Source: Morella rubra | Lineage: Eukaryota > Streptophyta > Magnoliopsida > Fagales > Myricaceae | Direction of reading: 5' to 3' | Length of the DNA stretch: 64,000 bases | NCBI GenBank assembly: GCA_003952965.2 | Contig: CM025854.1 | Coordinates: 12,287,769 to 12,351,768, forward strand | In this document: piece after piece, positions 12,797 to 24,594 of the stretch | How the letters are laid out: every line of letters starts with the position of its first letter | Position numbering within the stretch: the first letter of the stretch is position 1 | The notes under the pieces: model-generated | What the model was told of the DNA's origin: nothing | Seen by the model: the letters and a program-made list of their open reading frames with translations, nothing else | The model's database searches: none | Position numbers and translations under genes: made by a program

Positions 12797-12843
<47 letters not shown>
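12797..12843. repeat. (CT)n microsatellite
   Basis: About 23 CT units without interruption, preceded by a longer CT/TTC-rich stretch (12665-12795). Confidence 0.95.
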
Positions 12844-12845
<2 letters not shown>

Positions 12846-13413
12846 GTCGACATTACCAAGGAGACAAAAGGCCTCTCACATTCGGATTTGGCTTTTAAAT
12901 AGGCTAGGCTAACTATGGTTAGTACATGGAGCTACACTTAACATAAAGAAGCAAGCATGGGGAATGGCTAGCTTGGGCGACAAGAGGGCAGAAAATGTCA
13001 TGTGTCAACGCTTCTCTTCTCTAGGCAATCATTAGGACTACACCAAATCATACAAAATCTCTACGCAAGCCTCCACCGATTGGTCAAGCCTTCAATGTGA
13101 GATGCATGCAAATGAGACAAAATAAAACAATAGCCAATGGGAACTCTAGGGGCAGCCGAGCCTAGGGAGAAGAAAATGAAATGAAATAATTACGAAGCTT
13201 ATACAAGTTAATTACATTAAACTAAGTCACTAATAATGTAGAAATTAATCTAAATTAGGAGGAAGGTATAAAAATTAAATTAACCAAGAAAGGTACCAAT
13301 CTAATGATGAGGCAAAATTTTAAAATCACTTATGTAACATTATTTTAAATTTTCGGGTGTAAGCTTAAAAATAAAGATAATAATAATAATAAGTATCGAG
13401 AAATAATTTAATG

Positions 13414-13416
<3 letters not shown>

Positions 13417-13457
<41 letters not shown>
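13417..13457. repeat. (AT)n microsatellite
   Basis: About 20 AT units in an AT-rich context within the giant LTR. Confidence 0.95.
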
Positions 13458-13459
<2 letters not shown>

Positions 13460-14350
13460 TTTGAGTACTTGAGTAATTACAACCTCTCAAATATGTCTAA
13501 TTAAAAGGCAAGATAATGACAAGAATTTTACTAATAAAACAAAGTTCTCTAGTACTTGATTAATGCAATAAAAAATGAAATAATATAAATTTTACAAGGC
13601 AATGAAAGTGCCCAAAATATTCAAATTATCAAGGACCATAACAAAATGTAAATACCTAACTAAATAATAAGAGAAATAAAATATTTAGCTAGCATATGAA
13701 AAAATCATATAGATTTGTCAAGGAAATAATTTAGACTAGAAAATCTCAAACATTATCATTTACTAACTTAAATGGGTCAAGCAGTCTGAAAATAAGGAGG
13801 GGTGTCACATCAAATTTCACGTCCTTATCATTATGGGAAGCAAAAGAGATAGATCTTTCCATTGTCTTATCTACTCTTTGAGAGAATTAAACTCCTGTAT
13901 CTCTTCATTCGAAAAGGTGTGATTCATTTTAGCGAGGATTGTTCACTAAAGAATGAGCTTATGTTGGGTTGTGAGTGGTGAGCCCAAAAAATCACTTGGG
14001 TTGTAAGTGTTGAGCCTAGAAAAATACTTGTATGGTTCTCTCGCACCTGAAGCTAAAGTGTACACTATTTGTAACATAGTGGAGAAAGCCTCAAGGTTTG
14101 GAAAGAAGCTTGAGGGGTGAATATAGGCAGGGTTGCCGAACTACCTAAAAATCTCGTATTTGCTTTTCTAAACCCTACTCTTTACATTTAGCACTTATAT
14201 TTTCATTTTGATATTATTACTTATTAGATGTGCTAAGATAGTTATTACATTAGTTTTGTAGCAATCGTGAATTTAGAAGAAATTATCTAAAAAGTTTTAA
14301 AACTCAATTCACCCCTTCCTCTTGGGTTGCCTTAATCCTAGGATTAACAG

Positions 14351-14680
14351 ATGGAGATGAATTCCTTACAAATTCTTCAGTTATTTACATTGAAAAAGAA
14401 ATTGCTTCAAATTTTAACACATAATTGTTGATAGATGACTTTTATTCTCTAAAATATTGTCGAGCCTAGTTATTATATGATATTTATAGAATCATAGGTT
14501 TCATGTGTTTGGTTTTTTATGAATCTAAATTGAAGTTGTTATAAAAAAATTTTTGTACTTTTCTTTTGTTGTGAGTTACAATTCATATATGAAATATATA
14601 TTTAAATAATAATATTAAATTAGTTCACCCTCCCCCCTAACAAAAAGGAAATATTATGGCTCCACCATTATTTACTTGTA
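14351..14680 (+). pseudogene. hAT transposase C-terminal remnant and element end
   Basis: Directly after the copia LTR end, the + strand reads DEFLTNSSVIYIEKEIAS, the end of the hAT dimerisation domain (compare the fuller copy at 34385-34563), then a stop, then LIDDFYSLKYC. About 190 bp further lies 'cctaacaaaaaggaaatattatggctccacc', the degenerate terminal region seen at ends of such hAT elements. The N-terminal part of the gene is absent. The copia LTR appears to have landed in or next to this transposase gene. Confidence 0.6.
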
Positions 14681-15278
14681 TTAGCAAGTAGAGTGTGCAG
14701 TATAATTTGTGAAGAAATCGGTGACTCAAAAAGTTGTATCATTGTTGATAAAGCTCAAGATGAATCCTAAAGAGAGCAAATTACACACATTCTAAGATTT
14801 GTTGACAAAGAAGGTTGTATGAGAGAACACATCTTTGCCTTTTATATGTTAAGCATACACCTACCTTAACTCTTAAAAATGAAATATCTATCGCTCTTGC
14901 TCGTCACAATCACAACGTGAAAAATATTCAAGGACAAGGATCTGATGGAGAGTAGTGGAATGGATTCCAAGATTATTTTTTTTTTAATGATTGCCCTGAA
15001 AGTTTGCTTGCGGAATAATTATTACCAACTCTCGGATGGATCTTCGGTCTTCTATAATTCTTCAGGAATCTTGTCTTCTCAACTGATTGAGCTAGCATAT
15101 TGCATGCTTAGTATATCTAAAACTAATATAATATTAATGATTTAATGTTTTAAATATTATTTTTAGATGGAAAAATGGTTAAGAGGCATAAATCCAAGTT
15201 CTTCATTTAATTGTTAAATTTTTCTGACTTTAGATTTAATTAATTACACTCAATTTTTTCTCATCTTTGACTTGCATG
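14681..15278. other. AT-rich spacer, nothing recognised
   Basis: No convincing gene or bounded element. Only a 66-codon frame at 14945-15145 occurs, without a recognisable domain. Confidence 0.4.
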
Positions 15279-15466
15279 TACTTAAGTAGGGCTGCACAAT
15301 AGGAAATCCGGTCCGGTTTTGGACCGAAATATGGTCGGATTGGATTTCCGGTTGGGCTTAAATTGAAGGACTAGACCGGACCACTTATAAGTGGTCCAGT
15401 TTGGTCCGATCCAAAACGGTCCAGTTGGACCACTTATAAGTGGTTAAGACTGGTTTCTTTTCTTTC

Positions 15467-16695
15467 TGTTAGCCCAAGGTTATTTTGCAAAACAATCTAT
15501 TAAGTTTTGATGACTTTTAGATTTTACATTATCAATCTACTTTTCTAAAAGATATATTTCAAAGATCGAAATTCTCCATCTAAAATAATTCTAAATGTAC
15601 TTAAACATCTGTTCATATGTTGATGAAATCAATTTTCACACTGTCAAAGTTGTTAAATTTTCTCTCAAGTATTGATAGTGTCGACACATTGCCTTATGGT
15701 GTGACACATTGCACTGACACCTGAGACAGCAATTTCAGATCAAGTTTTATGGTGTCGACACATTGCACTGACACCCGAGACACTTATTCCAAACCAATTC
15801 ATGGTGTCGTCACATTGAGGTCTAGTGTCAACACACTGCACTGTCTCCCGAGAGCACAACTCCAGATCAAATTTTTGATGTGTCAACACATGCTAACCAT
15901 GTGTCAACACATACCACAAGTTTGAAAAAAATTTGAAACGACGTTAGAACATTCAAATTGCTCCCAAATGACTCGCGTGTCCCTCCAACGTCTCTTTCGA
16001 GATCTTTGATGACCGTTGAAGTCAAATGAGGTTTAAATAGAAGAAGTAAAGCAGAAAAGACAACGATCGTGCGATTCACTTTGCAATTACTTTATGACCT
16101 AACTTTTAGAGAGAAAAAGTGCCTCGAAGAAGAGAGAAGACTACTCATACCAAGAAAGCTTGTGATTCCCCTGCCAAACTTCAGCTTTCTATATAGAATC
16201 TTGTCCACTTGTGCACCTATATACTTTCCACTTGTTTTATACGGCTTTAAGAGCCAATCGTTGATATTCACCTTTTACTCATCCTTTGTAAACACTTGAG
16301 TATTTGGGTAAACACTTGTCCTACTCGTTGGGTAGAAAAAATCCCTTAGGTTTTGGGATTTGTGAAGTGAGTTAAAGTGTGAGCTTAAAAAACGTTTTGT
16401 AAAGGTTCCTTAGCACCCCGGAAGCTAAGGTGTATTTGCTATTTGAAGAATAGTGAAGGAAGCCCAAGGAAATCTATAGCCTTGGGGGTGGACGTAGGCA
16501 AGTGTTATCCGAACCACCTAAAATTACGGTATCATCTCTCTAACTCTATCTCTCCTTTATACACGTTCATATTTTGTTTTGTGGTGTTCTTTGCTTTTAC
16601 TGCTTTACTGCTATACTGCTCAAATTATCTTGAAAAAGTTTTAAAATTTATTAAAACTCAATTCACCCCCCGCTTGGCTATTATATAGACTTTCA
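15467..16695 (+). mobile_element. Solo LTR, copia type, nested in the hAT element
   Basis: It begins TGTTAGCCCAAGG and ends ATATAGACTTTCA, flanked by the exact duplication CTTTC (15462-15466 and 16696-16700). Near the 3' end it has the 'caattcaccccc' motif and a segment parallel to family A ('gtggacgtaggca...gaaccacc'), which indicates the same broad copia lineage. No internal coding region or second LTR is present, so recombination between LTRs has removed the rest. Confidence 0.85.
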
Positions 16696-17499
16696 CTTTC
16701 TTGCTTTTTTCCTAAGCTTTTATTTTCTTTTCATTTTCAGCTTACATCTAAAGATAAAAAAATTAGTTGCAAATGTCTCAAAAAATTAAGTACCATAAAT
16801 TAAAATACAAATGTCTCAAACACGCATAGTTTTAGTGTGATATGACATAAACAAAGGAATTCGACGATGATTTCTAAAATATAAGAATAATATTAGGTGG
16901 ATTTTCAACCAGGTACAAATGGAATTGGTGGAGAATCCCTACAAATACCACATAAATCACACCCACATCAATGCCAAAAAAATAAAAAGAAAACTAGAAT
17001 GAGGAAAATAGTATCCCAAGATATTATTAGAATTCAAGCAAGAAATATATTACTTTCAATTTTTTTTTGGTAGGCTCGAAAAAATTTTCGAGCTTCAAAA
17101 TATTCTATTTTACTATGCCTTTCATACCAAGAAAGTATAGTCTTTTTCCAATTGTGTCAGCCTAATTAGTGCGTCTCCTAATTGAGTCAAATCAATCCAA
17201 ACCGAATAGAGTATAAGGGATTTTCTTGATAAACCTAAAAAAAAATAAAGCCATAATGGATTGGTGTTGTTAGAAATTATTGAGTGGTGGAATGTTGTTC
17301 CTAGAGACTAATTTTTCTTGAATTAAGCTAAATTAAGAATTTTATTGATTTTTTCGAATTAATCCTTTTAACAGTGGGCGCGTGGGGATTATAATTGGGT
17401 ATAGTTTTGCTTTTCGTGGGGACAAGGGAAGCCTCAATGGTGACCTCTTTGTAATTTCAGTGCAACGAGTCAGTATGAAACGGAGTGATATCCCGGTTT

Positions 17500-19195
17500 A
17501 AAAAAAAAAAAAAAAGGATTTTGCAACTGGCTGAAAAGGATTTTGCAACTGGCTGGAGTTGAACTCTAGACCAGAGGATTAAAAGGGGAAGACCACTAGG
17601 CCAGGAGCGTGTTTGTTGATTTTGATGTGGTTGATTTTATTTAAATGATCAATAGTTTTATTTCGAAAAATGATGGAACGTGGTGTGCTGTCGTAGGCAA
17701 CCAAATTAATAAAACCTATACTCCTAAAAATACATGTAGTGGTGCGAGTAAGGATCGTTCCCACGGGGAGTATCTAGCCTAGTTTTATGCTATGTGAACA
17801 AGGATTGGGGGGGGGGTTTGAGTATAACGAAAACAATTTAGAGAAAAACAACTAAGGAACAATTCAAATTAAAGTATCGAAATCAATCAAAAGAACAAAC
17901 CTTGGTCTAGGTTAACATCCACCATCGGAATTTTACAACTGATCATCGATGCAAATATATATCAATTCACACTTTGAATATTCACCGCTGGAACTATTTT
18001 CCTATCTCTCCTTAGTCGCAGTTAATTAGAAAACAAGCGATCTAATTAACCCTAACTACTAAACAACCAAGACAAGCGCTAAAGGTTAATCGAGTAGCAG
18101 CCTTAAGAATTAGAGAGATCGATGAAGCTAAACAACACAAACACAAGCGGTTGCATTTAGTTTAGTCGTTCGTTCTTCCTAAGATCTAATGATTTTTGAC
18201 GCAGCAAATCATTAAAACTTAGTTGCTTCACAGATTAGAGGGATCAAACAATTACGGATTTGATATCTAACCCAGCATTAGATTGAAATGAATAATAAAC
18301 TAGTAGGCCTCCTAGTTATTAAATGAGACAACCATGAAAATAGGCACAGAAGAACATCCAATACTCAAAGCACAAATTGAACAATGAAAATAAATTAGAT
18401 CTCACAGTTTTACTGATTCCGAGGCTTCCGTTTCCCTTCGACCAAGTATAAAAGTTTAGCCACGCAGGGCCATGATGAAAACTCGAAGGAGAAGTTAGAA
18501 GAGAGGGGAGAGAGAGACGGCTAGTTCAGAAGTTTGATATCTGCCTTACACGTTCATTACCCCTTTGCAACCCTAGCCAATCTCTCCAATATATTCTAAA
18601 ACTATGACAATATCCAAATCTCCCTATTGAAGGAAAATATTAAAAATAAAATAGAGACCTAATAAAACTAAGAAAGTGGCGCCTTCCTCTGGAATTTTCG
18701 TGCACCAGGTCTGGAAACTTCCCAAAATTAACAGGTCAGATCCGCATATCAAGATTGCAATCTATGGAATGTTCCAGAACGTCAACTGTGCAGGTGACGC
18801 AACTTCAAGCCCGATTTCGTCCAGCATGCAGCTAGTATCTCTTAAAACACATAAAAGTTGTAGATCTTTTTCTTGGTGTTCCATAGCATCTTGAATCATC
18901 TCAATCAGAGCTTGGATGAGAGATTTATGCCCAATTACGAAGCAATGTCGAAACTGTCCAAAATCGCCCAATTAACTTCGTTTTGCATTTAATGCCTCCA
19001 TTTGTATCTTAAATCAAAACATAAGAATAATGAGTACATTTAGGCACCAAATAAGTTTAAAAGACTAAACATTAAGGGAGAAAAATATGACATTTTGCAT
19101 TCTCATCAGAACGCAAGATTTGAACCTATACGCTAAAGGGAAGAAATTTGTAGCTTAACCGCTGAGGTGCTTCACATGTTCGATTTGCATTGCTG
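17500..19195 (-). repeat. Dimeric tRNA-related SINE candidate, split by an LTR
   Basis: On the minus strand, the segment 19114-19190 reads ACCTCAGCGGTTAAGC followed about 35 bp later by AGGTTCAAATCTTG; these match tRNA A and B boxes. After excising the solo LTR at 17681-19108 the sequence continues to a second pair at 17545-17615, TGGCCTAGTGGTCTT then GAGTTCAACTCC. A duplicated 22-bp unit (about 17515-17560) and a 15-base homopolymer (17500-17515) follow. Two successive pol III promoter-like units suggest a dimeric SINE, older than the LTR. It is not a functional tRNA gene; no cloverleaf closes. Confidence 0.45.
17681..19108. mobile_element. Solo LTR nested in the hAT element
   Basis: It begins TGGTGTGCTGTCGTAGG and ends GCATTCTCATCA with the exact duplication GAACG on both sides (17676-17680 and 19109-19113). 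The 1,428-bp unit has no coding content. The internal motif 'aaggatcgttcccacgggga' is one I associate with a widespread plant LTR family, whose superfamily I cannot name with certainty. Confidence 0.82.
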
Positions 19196-19423
19196 AGACA
19201 TTTAAGATAAAAGTTTTAAGTTTGTATTCAAAAAATTAAAAATATATTTATTATTTATATTAATAAATGCGGTCCGGTTCGATCCAGACCGTTTCCCAAA
19301 AGGACCGGACCGGATCGGATATAACCGGTTTTCCAAATCTTGTCCGGACCAAACCGGATTTGTACCACTAAGACCACAAATCTAGTCCGTTCCGGTCTAG
19401 TTTTGTTCAATCCTATACTTAAG

Positions 19424-19619
19424 TCATACCGTGTCCAAACACATTCTATAAAATCATCATTTTTATCATTTGTACTATATTATTGGCATTGTAATTATTT
19501 TAAGAATTTAATTTCATTGTATGACGCCATAGCTAATTAAATATTTTTATGCACGATGGTAAAATTAATTACTTTTTAGACTTACAGAAGATAAGGGATA
19601 GTCTACTGGACACATGGTA
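19424..19619. other. Short AT-rich spacer
   Basis: Sequence between the hAT element and the Mutator-type element. Nothing recognised. Confidence 0.4.
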
Positions 19620-19628
19620 GTAAAAGAA

Positions 19629-20650
19629 GGGTTCAGTTATTGTCATGAGCGAGAGTATGCTGAGCAATTATGAGCAACGGTTAGGATTAATTCTTCACAA
19701 TCCAACGATTCATTTCTTGCCACCTCATTTAAAATAAACTGACCCGCGCTCAACCCATTTTAGACGATACCTACCCGTTTCGCAAGTTTGACCCGCCATT
19801 TGCCCTTCTCTTCATTTGGGGATCTCAAAATCTGAAGCAGCTCTCGCCAGCCCTTCGTCGCCCGTTGCCGCCCAGCCACCCATCGCCATTCATTTTGAAG
19901 CAACCAGCTTGCAATTGTACTGTTAAGTGGTGTCTACTGGTTTAAGTTCTGATAATATTCATCTTTAGGTGATGCCTAATGTTTTTTTTTTTTTGTTTTT
20001 TTAATTAACTCGGATGCTTTTATGGGAGAGTAGAACTGTATTACAGTTTTGGGTTTTGGCCTCAGAATGAGTTTCTGATTATTCCGGGTTATATTTGGAT
20101 GTATAAAGTGATATGATTGTGAATATTTCATATATGACTAGTTGGACATATTTTTGACTACCATCCTTGATTGGGTATTAACTTGTGGGTGTCTATAACA
20201 TGTGAAGAGGAAGCTAGACCAATGTATAGTGGGGGAACTGTTAGGTTGATGGGTTTGATTTTCTAGAAGGTGTATGATGGAGGTTGTTACGTTCTAGGGT
20301 ATAACTAAGAAGGTATCCTTCAAAACTGCATTATCAAGGTACTCTAGTTTCCTTGAGGATGGTCTTTTTTCTTGCTCTGTTGCAAGTTGGATGAAATATT
20401 CCAAAGATGAGAAAAGAAGAGAAGGGCGGGATGCAAATCGATTTCAAGGGGCTGGGCGATGATGAGAAAAGAAGAAATCGGTCAGTATCGTCTTGTAAAA
20501 CGGGTCCGTATAGTCCAAAAACGGGTCGGGCGCGAGTCAGATTATTTTAAATGAGGTGGCAAGAAATGAACAGTTGGATTGTGAAGAATCAATCCTAACT
20601 GTTCCTCATAATTTCTCAGCATACTCCCGCTCATGACAATAACCGAACCC
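19629..20650. mobile_element. Non-autonomous Mutator-type element
   Basis: The termini GGGTTCAGTTATTGTCATGA (left) and, inverted, GGGTTCGGTTATTGTCATGA (right) extend as inverted repeats of about 120 bp. The exact 9-bp duplication GTAAAAGAA flanks the unit (19620-19628 and 20651-20659). A 9-bp duplication with long inverted repeats indicates Mutator. The ~780-bp interior begins GC-rich near the left arm (19800-19910), like a captured 5' leader, but I cannot name a source gene. Confidence 0.88.
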
Positions 20651-20917
20651 GTAAAAGAAAGCCTCATTAATTGCAATGTTGTAATTAAATAAAGAAATAA
20701 GAGACATTTAAATCTCAGCCTTCCATCTCTTTTTACTCTCCCTTTCTTTTTAACCTAACAAACCCTACATCATATTCTTTCTCTCGTTTTCCTCCCTCAT
20801 ATTTCTCTCTTTAGTTGTTATCACCTCACACTCCCTCTCTCTTTATTTTTTTAGTCGACTCTCTCCTTCTCTCTCATCTTTTCTTTTATTTTCCCATGGT
20901 TTCCAACGTCAAGTTTT

Positions 20918-22631
20918 TGTGAGTCCAAGGACTAAGGCAACCCAAGAGGGGGGTGAATTGGGTTTCCAAACTTTTTCGCTTTTAACCCCCAAAACCGTGT
21001 TTGCAAAGTAAAGTCTAATTTAGCACAAGTATATTAAAACAACAAGTAAATAAGTGCTAAATGTAAGGAGTAGGGATAGAGAAGCAAACACGTGATTTTT
21101 AGGTGGTTCGGCAAACCCGCCTACATCCACCCCTCAAGCTCCTTCACCGAGCCTTGAGGTTTTCCCACTATCTTCAAATAGTATACACTCTAGCTTTCGG
21201 GTGCTAGAGAACCGTACAAGTGTTTTCCCGGGCTAACACTCAAACCCACCCAAGTGGTTTTTCGGGCTCACCACTCACAACCTAACCAAGCTTGAGATAT
21301 ACCCTCTCTAAGCTTCTTCTTTAGTGAACAACCTCACTAAAGGAATCACCTCTTTTGGATATGAAGATTAAAGAATAAACTCTCTCAAAGAGTGATATGA
21401 AATTGAAAGGCTCTATCTCTTGATTCACACAAAGACAAGGATATGAAAGTGTGTTTTGTGTGAATGATATGAGAAATATAGAATATGAAGGTTTGGAATA
21501 TTTCTCAAGTGATCTAAATGATATGTGGTCGTTGTGTATTTATTTTGGACGTTATGAAGGTGTATTTATAGGCCACATATGAAAACTAGCCGTTTATAGT
21601 CGTTGGAAGTCGTCTGTTAAAATGAGCCGGTCGACCGCTACATGAACCGGTCAACCACTTCAAGTTACCGTTACTCAACGGTCATATTGTCAGAAGTTCA
21701 ACGGATCTATTTCAAATCAACCAGTCGACCGCTATACCAAGTGGTCAAAGCCGGTCGACCTCCTCAACTTAAGCACATGATCCGGTTCAATTAAAACCAC
21801 GTTTTTTACCTCTTTGAAACACCCAATTTTAAAGACTTACTTCCCATAAGTATAAGAAAGGTTTGAGAGTTTGATTGGGGTGTTTTAAAACCTTTAAAAA
21901 AAATTTAATCTTTCAAACAAAAGGTAAAACGGTTTATGCACGTTTTGAAAGATATGCAAGTGTGATTCATAATCCTTGTCAAAAGTGAAACTAAGAGTTA
22001 CAAGGTTTATACCCTAAGGTCTTGAAACTTCACTTTTGAGCTCCTTGCATCTTCTTGATCTTCTTTCTTCAAGTCTTTGGCTATTTCAAATCAACCAGTC
22101 GACCGCTATACCAAGCGGTCAAAGACCGGTTGACCTCCTCAACTTAAGCACATGATCTGGTTCAATTAAAACCACGTTTTTTACCTCTTTGAAACACCCA
22201 ATTTTAAAGACTTACTTCCCATAAGTATAAGAAAGGTTTGGGAGTTTGATTGGGGTGTTTTAAAACCTTTAAAAAAATTTTAATCTTTCAAACAAAAGGT
22301 AAAACGGTTTATGCACGTTTTGAAAGATATGCAAGTGTGATTCATAATCCTTGTCAAAAGTGAAACTAAGAGTTACAAGGTTTATACCCTAAGGTCTTGA
22401 AACTTCACTTTTGAGCTCCTTGCATCTTCTTGATCTTCTTTCTTCAAGTCTTTGGCTCTTTCATCAAAACGTCTTTGTCTTTGAAGATATCCGTTTTATA
22501 AACTTGATCCATATATTGAAATCATCAAAATCTCGATTGTGCACAAAAGCCAATAGTTTTAACTTGAATCTTGAATTGTAATAAAACGATTTTATCTAAG
22601 AATCTTGTGATCTTTTTTTATTCTTGCCATT
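20918..22631 (-). mobile_element. Copia-type LTR (family A), minus orientation
   Basis: The left edge TGTGAGTCCAAGG (20918) is the complement of a 3' LTR end; read on the minus strand it is preceded by the 'caattcaccccc' and 'cttgggttgcctta' motifs shared with the LTR ending at 14350. It contains a 374-bp internal tandem duplication. On the right it is interrupted by another solo LTR at 22632, so its true right border is not certain. Confidence 0.65.
21707..22455. repeat. 374-bp tandem duplication inside the LTR
   Basis: The block starting 'ctatttcaaatcaaccagtc' at 21707 is repeated from 22081 with only a handful of differences (for example 'agccggtcgac' versus 'agaccggttgac'). The near-identity shows the duplication is recent relative to the spread of the family. 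Confidence 0.95.
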
Positions 22632-23819
22632 TGAACTAGGCAGTTTTAGACTCAGTGTAGTACACCTGAACCTAGAGGGGGGTGAATAGGTTCTTTTTAA
22701 TTCTTTTTCGATCTTTAATTTTGCTACACACTTCACAAGAATATCAACATGTTCAAGAACCTAAAGATAAAGATTTTATATGTATGCGAAATCTAGTAAA
22801 TATTTGAAGCAATTAAACTTATAATAAAATCCTCAAGATATTAAATTAAACTGTCTTTTAACTTCGGACAATAATGGACAGATTTATATTCAATCTAAAA
22901 GCAACACTTTAACATGGTAAATCACAACACCAATGCACACACGGATTGGTTACAAAGAGAAACCTCTTGAAGACACACTTTAAGAAGAAAAACTTGTGAC
23001 TGGAAAGGACTAGAATGAGAACTTACAAAGAGAAACCTCTTTGTTTCAACTAAGAAGTCTGTGACTGTTTAGACACAGAATTACGAAGTACACAGTGATT
23101 CCCATACACAAGAACCAACTCTTGGACTGAGACCCAGTTTCATCCATTCTTCATCTCTAGCACATTCACTGTTGATATTATACGCAGTCTACCCACTGAA
23201 ACTTCACTACCACTGTTATTAGACCAAAGTCACACAAACCATCTCAAGAACCAGAACTCTGGTAAACCCTAAGAACTAAGCAGGTAAACTTCGTCTGTGA
23301 TCAACAACATGATGGAACTAAAGGATAGGTATAGTCTTTCTGGTACACTTTAGTTCTTACAGAGCAAACTAAGAAACAACAACAGAGAGTCTTAGAGACA
23401 ATAATCTTTGGAATTTTTTCTCTCAAAATACTAAAGGAACGGTATTTTTAGTTTCTTAGATCTCTTTGGCAAAATGGGAGGAAAACGCTTTTTATAACCA
23501 AGGCTACTACTGAGGTGAGAATTACGAAGGCAGATAACTTTGAGGCACTCTAAAAATAGTTAGAGGCGTTCATGTTTATCTTACGCAATTCTTGGTAAAC
23601 CTCAGGCAAACTCCCGATGAACTGTACCAACATTAAAATACTCAGCACTCTAGTTTCTCAATGTCAAACTGTAGACAAACTCTCGTCATACTACAGATGC
23701 TCCAAATGCATTCATACGCTGTTGAGACGCTTGAGCCATACAGTGTTTTAACACTTGAATCTCCAAGAATAAGACACAATTACAAACATAAAGTTATATG
23801 CCAACTAAATACATTTACA
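22632..23819 (-). mobile_element. Solo LTR, copia type (family B), minus orientation
   Basis: It starts TGAACTAGGCAG and ends ACATTTACA, flanked by the exact duplication CCATT (22627-22631 and 23820-23824). Its minus-strand 3' end ('ctctaggttca...gttca') aligns base for base in length with that of the solo LTR at 36585-37745 (1,188 versus 1,161 bp), which independently supports these borders. Confidence 0.82.
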
Positions 23820-23824
23820 CCATT

Positions 23825-24594
23825 TACTTATTATCATTTAATTTCTGTCATTTAATTTTCGTCATTTACTTTAATGCACGTTATAGTCTTAGTTTATGTT
23901 TTATGTTGAGAGTGTACTTATAAGTTTGTTAGAATATTTTGGTATAGAGCTCACGGTGTAAATCCTCTAAATTGTAAAGTAAATCAAATTAGACTTTCGA
24001 ACGTCTGATTGATTTTGCAAGTTCAGGATTTTACATACGAAGGACATTAGGATTTCCAACAACGTTATATTTACTATCTTCGTTTTATTTTCGATGTCTT
24101 TTCTTTTATAGTGATTTAGTTTCATTTTCAAATTTCCCAAAATCCAAAAATATGAATCTAAACTATGTTCAATAAACTTTTCTTTTCTTTTCATCTTCAC
24201 ACTCATTACACATATCACCACTTTTATATTTTCCTTCTTCTTCTTTTTTTTACGTGAGCTTGAAATTAGTCTATTTTCCCTAAGGAGATAATCTGGCCTT
24301 TTAGGCTGATTATTACACGACATAACTTCTATACTTGGGATAGTCTTTGTGCTGCTCATTTTAGAGTGAGTTATCAATTGTCTTCAAGAATTCTTCAGGA
24401 TATTATCGATCTCACCACTTGGGCCTTGTCTATTTCACAACTTGAGCAAGATAAATGTTTTGCCTCCCTCCTTTCCACGCTTCACAACCGTCTTATTGTT
24501 TCTTTCAAAGTCTTGATGCATCCATACGACTAACTATCTCATAGCCAATCTTTTAATAAAAATCCTAGCCATGATATGGCTTGAGATCATTAGG
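23825..24594. other. Unassigned AT-rich sequence
   Basis: It may be the continuation of the family A LTR interrupted at 22631. A 136-codon minus-strand frame (23967-24377) is Lys/Ile-rich with no recognisable domain. Confidence 0.35.

Larger units (their letters stand above)
9730..13809 (-). mobile_element. Giant solo LTR, probably gypsy type
   Basis: The unit starts TGTCTCGCATCATGC at 9730 and ends GGTGTCACA at 13809. It is flanked by the exact 5-bp duplication TCAAA (9725-9729 and 13810-13814), and its two flanks rejoin into one copia LTR. Read on the minus strand it begins TGTGACACCCC, a common start of plant gypsy LTRs. I see no reverse transcriptase, integrase or primer-binding site inside, and no terminal direct repeat, so the whole 4,080 bp looks like one LTR. 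It contains a broken minus-strand reading frame (10261-10678), a long CT tract and an AT tract. Confidence 0.65.
9235..14350 (+). mobile_element. Copia-type LTR (family A), split by a later insertion
   Basis: The segments 9235-9729 and about 13815-14350 align with the two consecutive halves of the LTR at 24770-26084. The second segment has the block describing a junction near 'accacctaaaaatctcatg' and ends at TTAATCCTAGGATTAACA (CA at 14349-14350), preceded by the 'caattcacccc' motif common at 3' ends of plant copia LTRs. Between the halves sits a 4,080-bp insertion with TCAAA target duplications. The left border is ragged; I cannot find the TG end. Confidence 0.6.
15287..19415. mobile_element. 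Non-autonomous hAT-type element with two nested LTRs
   Basis: The left end is TAGGGCTGCACAATAGG and the right end is ...GTTCAATCCTA, which are inverted copies of each other. Both sides carry the exact 8-bp duplication TACTTAAG (15279-15286 and 19416-19423). An 8-bp duplication and a TAGGG-type terminus are diagnostic of hAT. Subterminal regions are full of CCGGTCCGG-like motifs in both orientations, the usual arrangement of hAT transposase binding repeats. No transposase is present. Removing the two nested solo LTRs (15467-16695, 17681-19108) leaves about 1.46 kb. The same termini and subterminal motifs bound the 405-bp MITE at 61623-62027. Confidence 0.88.

Noticed and set aside
17545..17615. 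tRNA-like sequence on the minus strand
   Set aside because: A and B boxes are present but no cloverleaf with a paired acceptor stem forms; better explained as a SINE.
20913..22647. GTTTT repeats that would bound the family A LTR at 20918-22642
   Set aside because: This would overlap by 11 bp the solo LTR at 22632-23819, whose borders are supported by both a CCATT duplication and end-to-end homology with the LTR at 36585-37745. I treat GTTTT as coincidence and leave the right border open.
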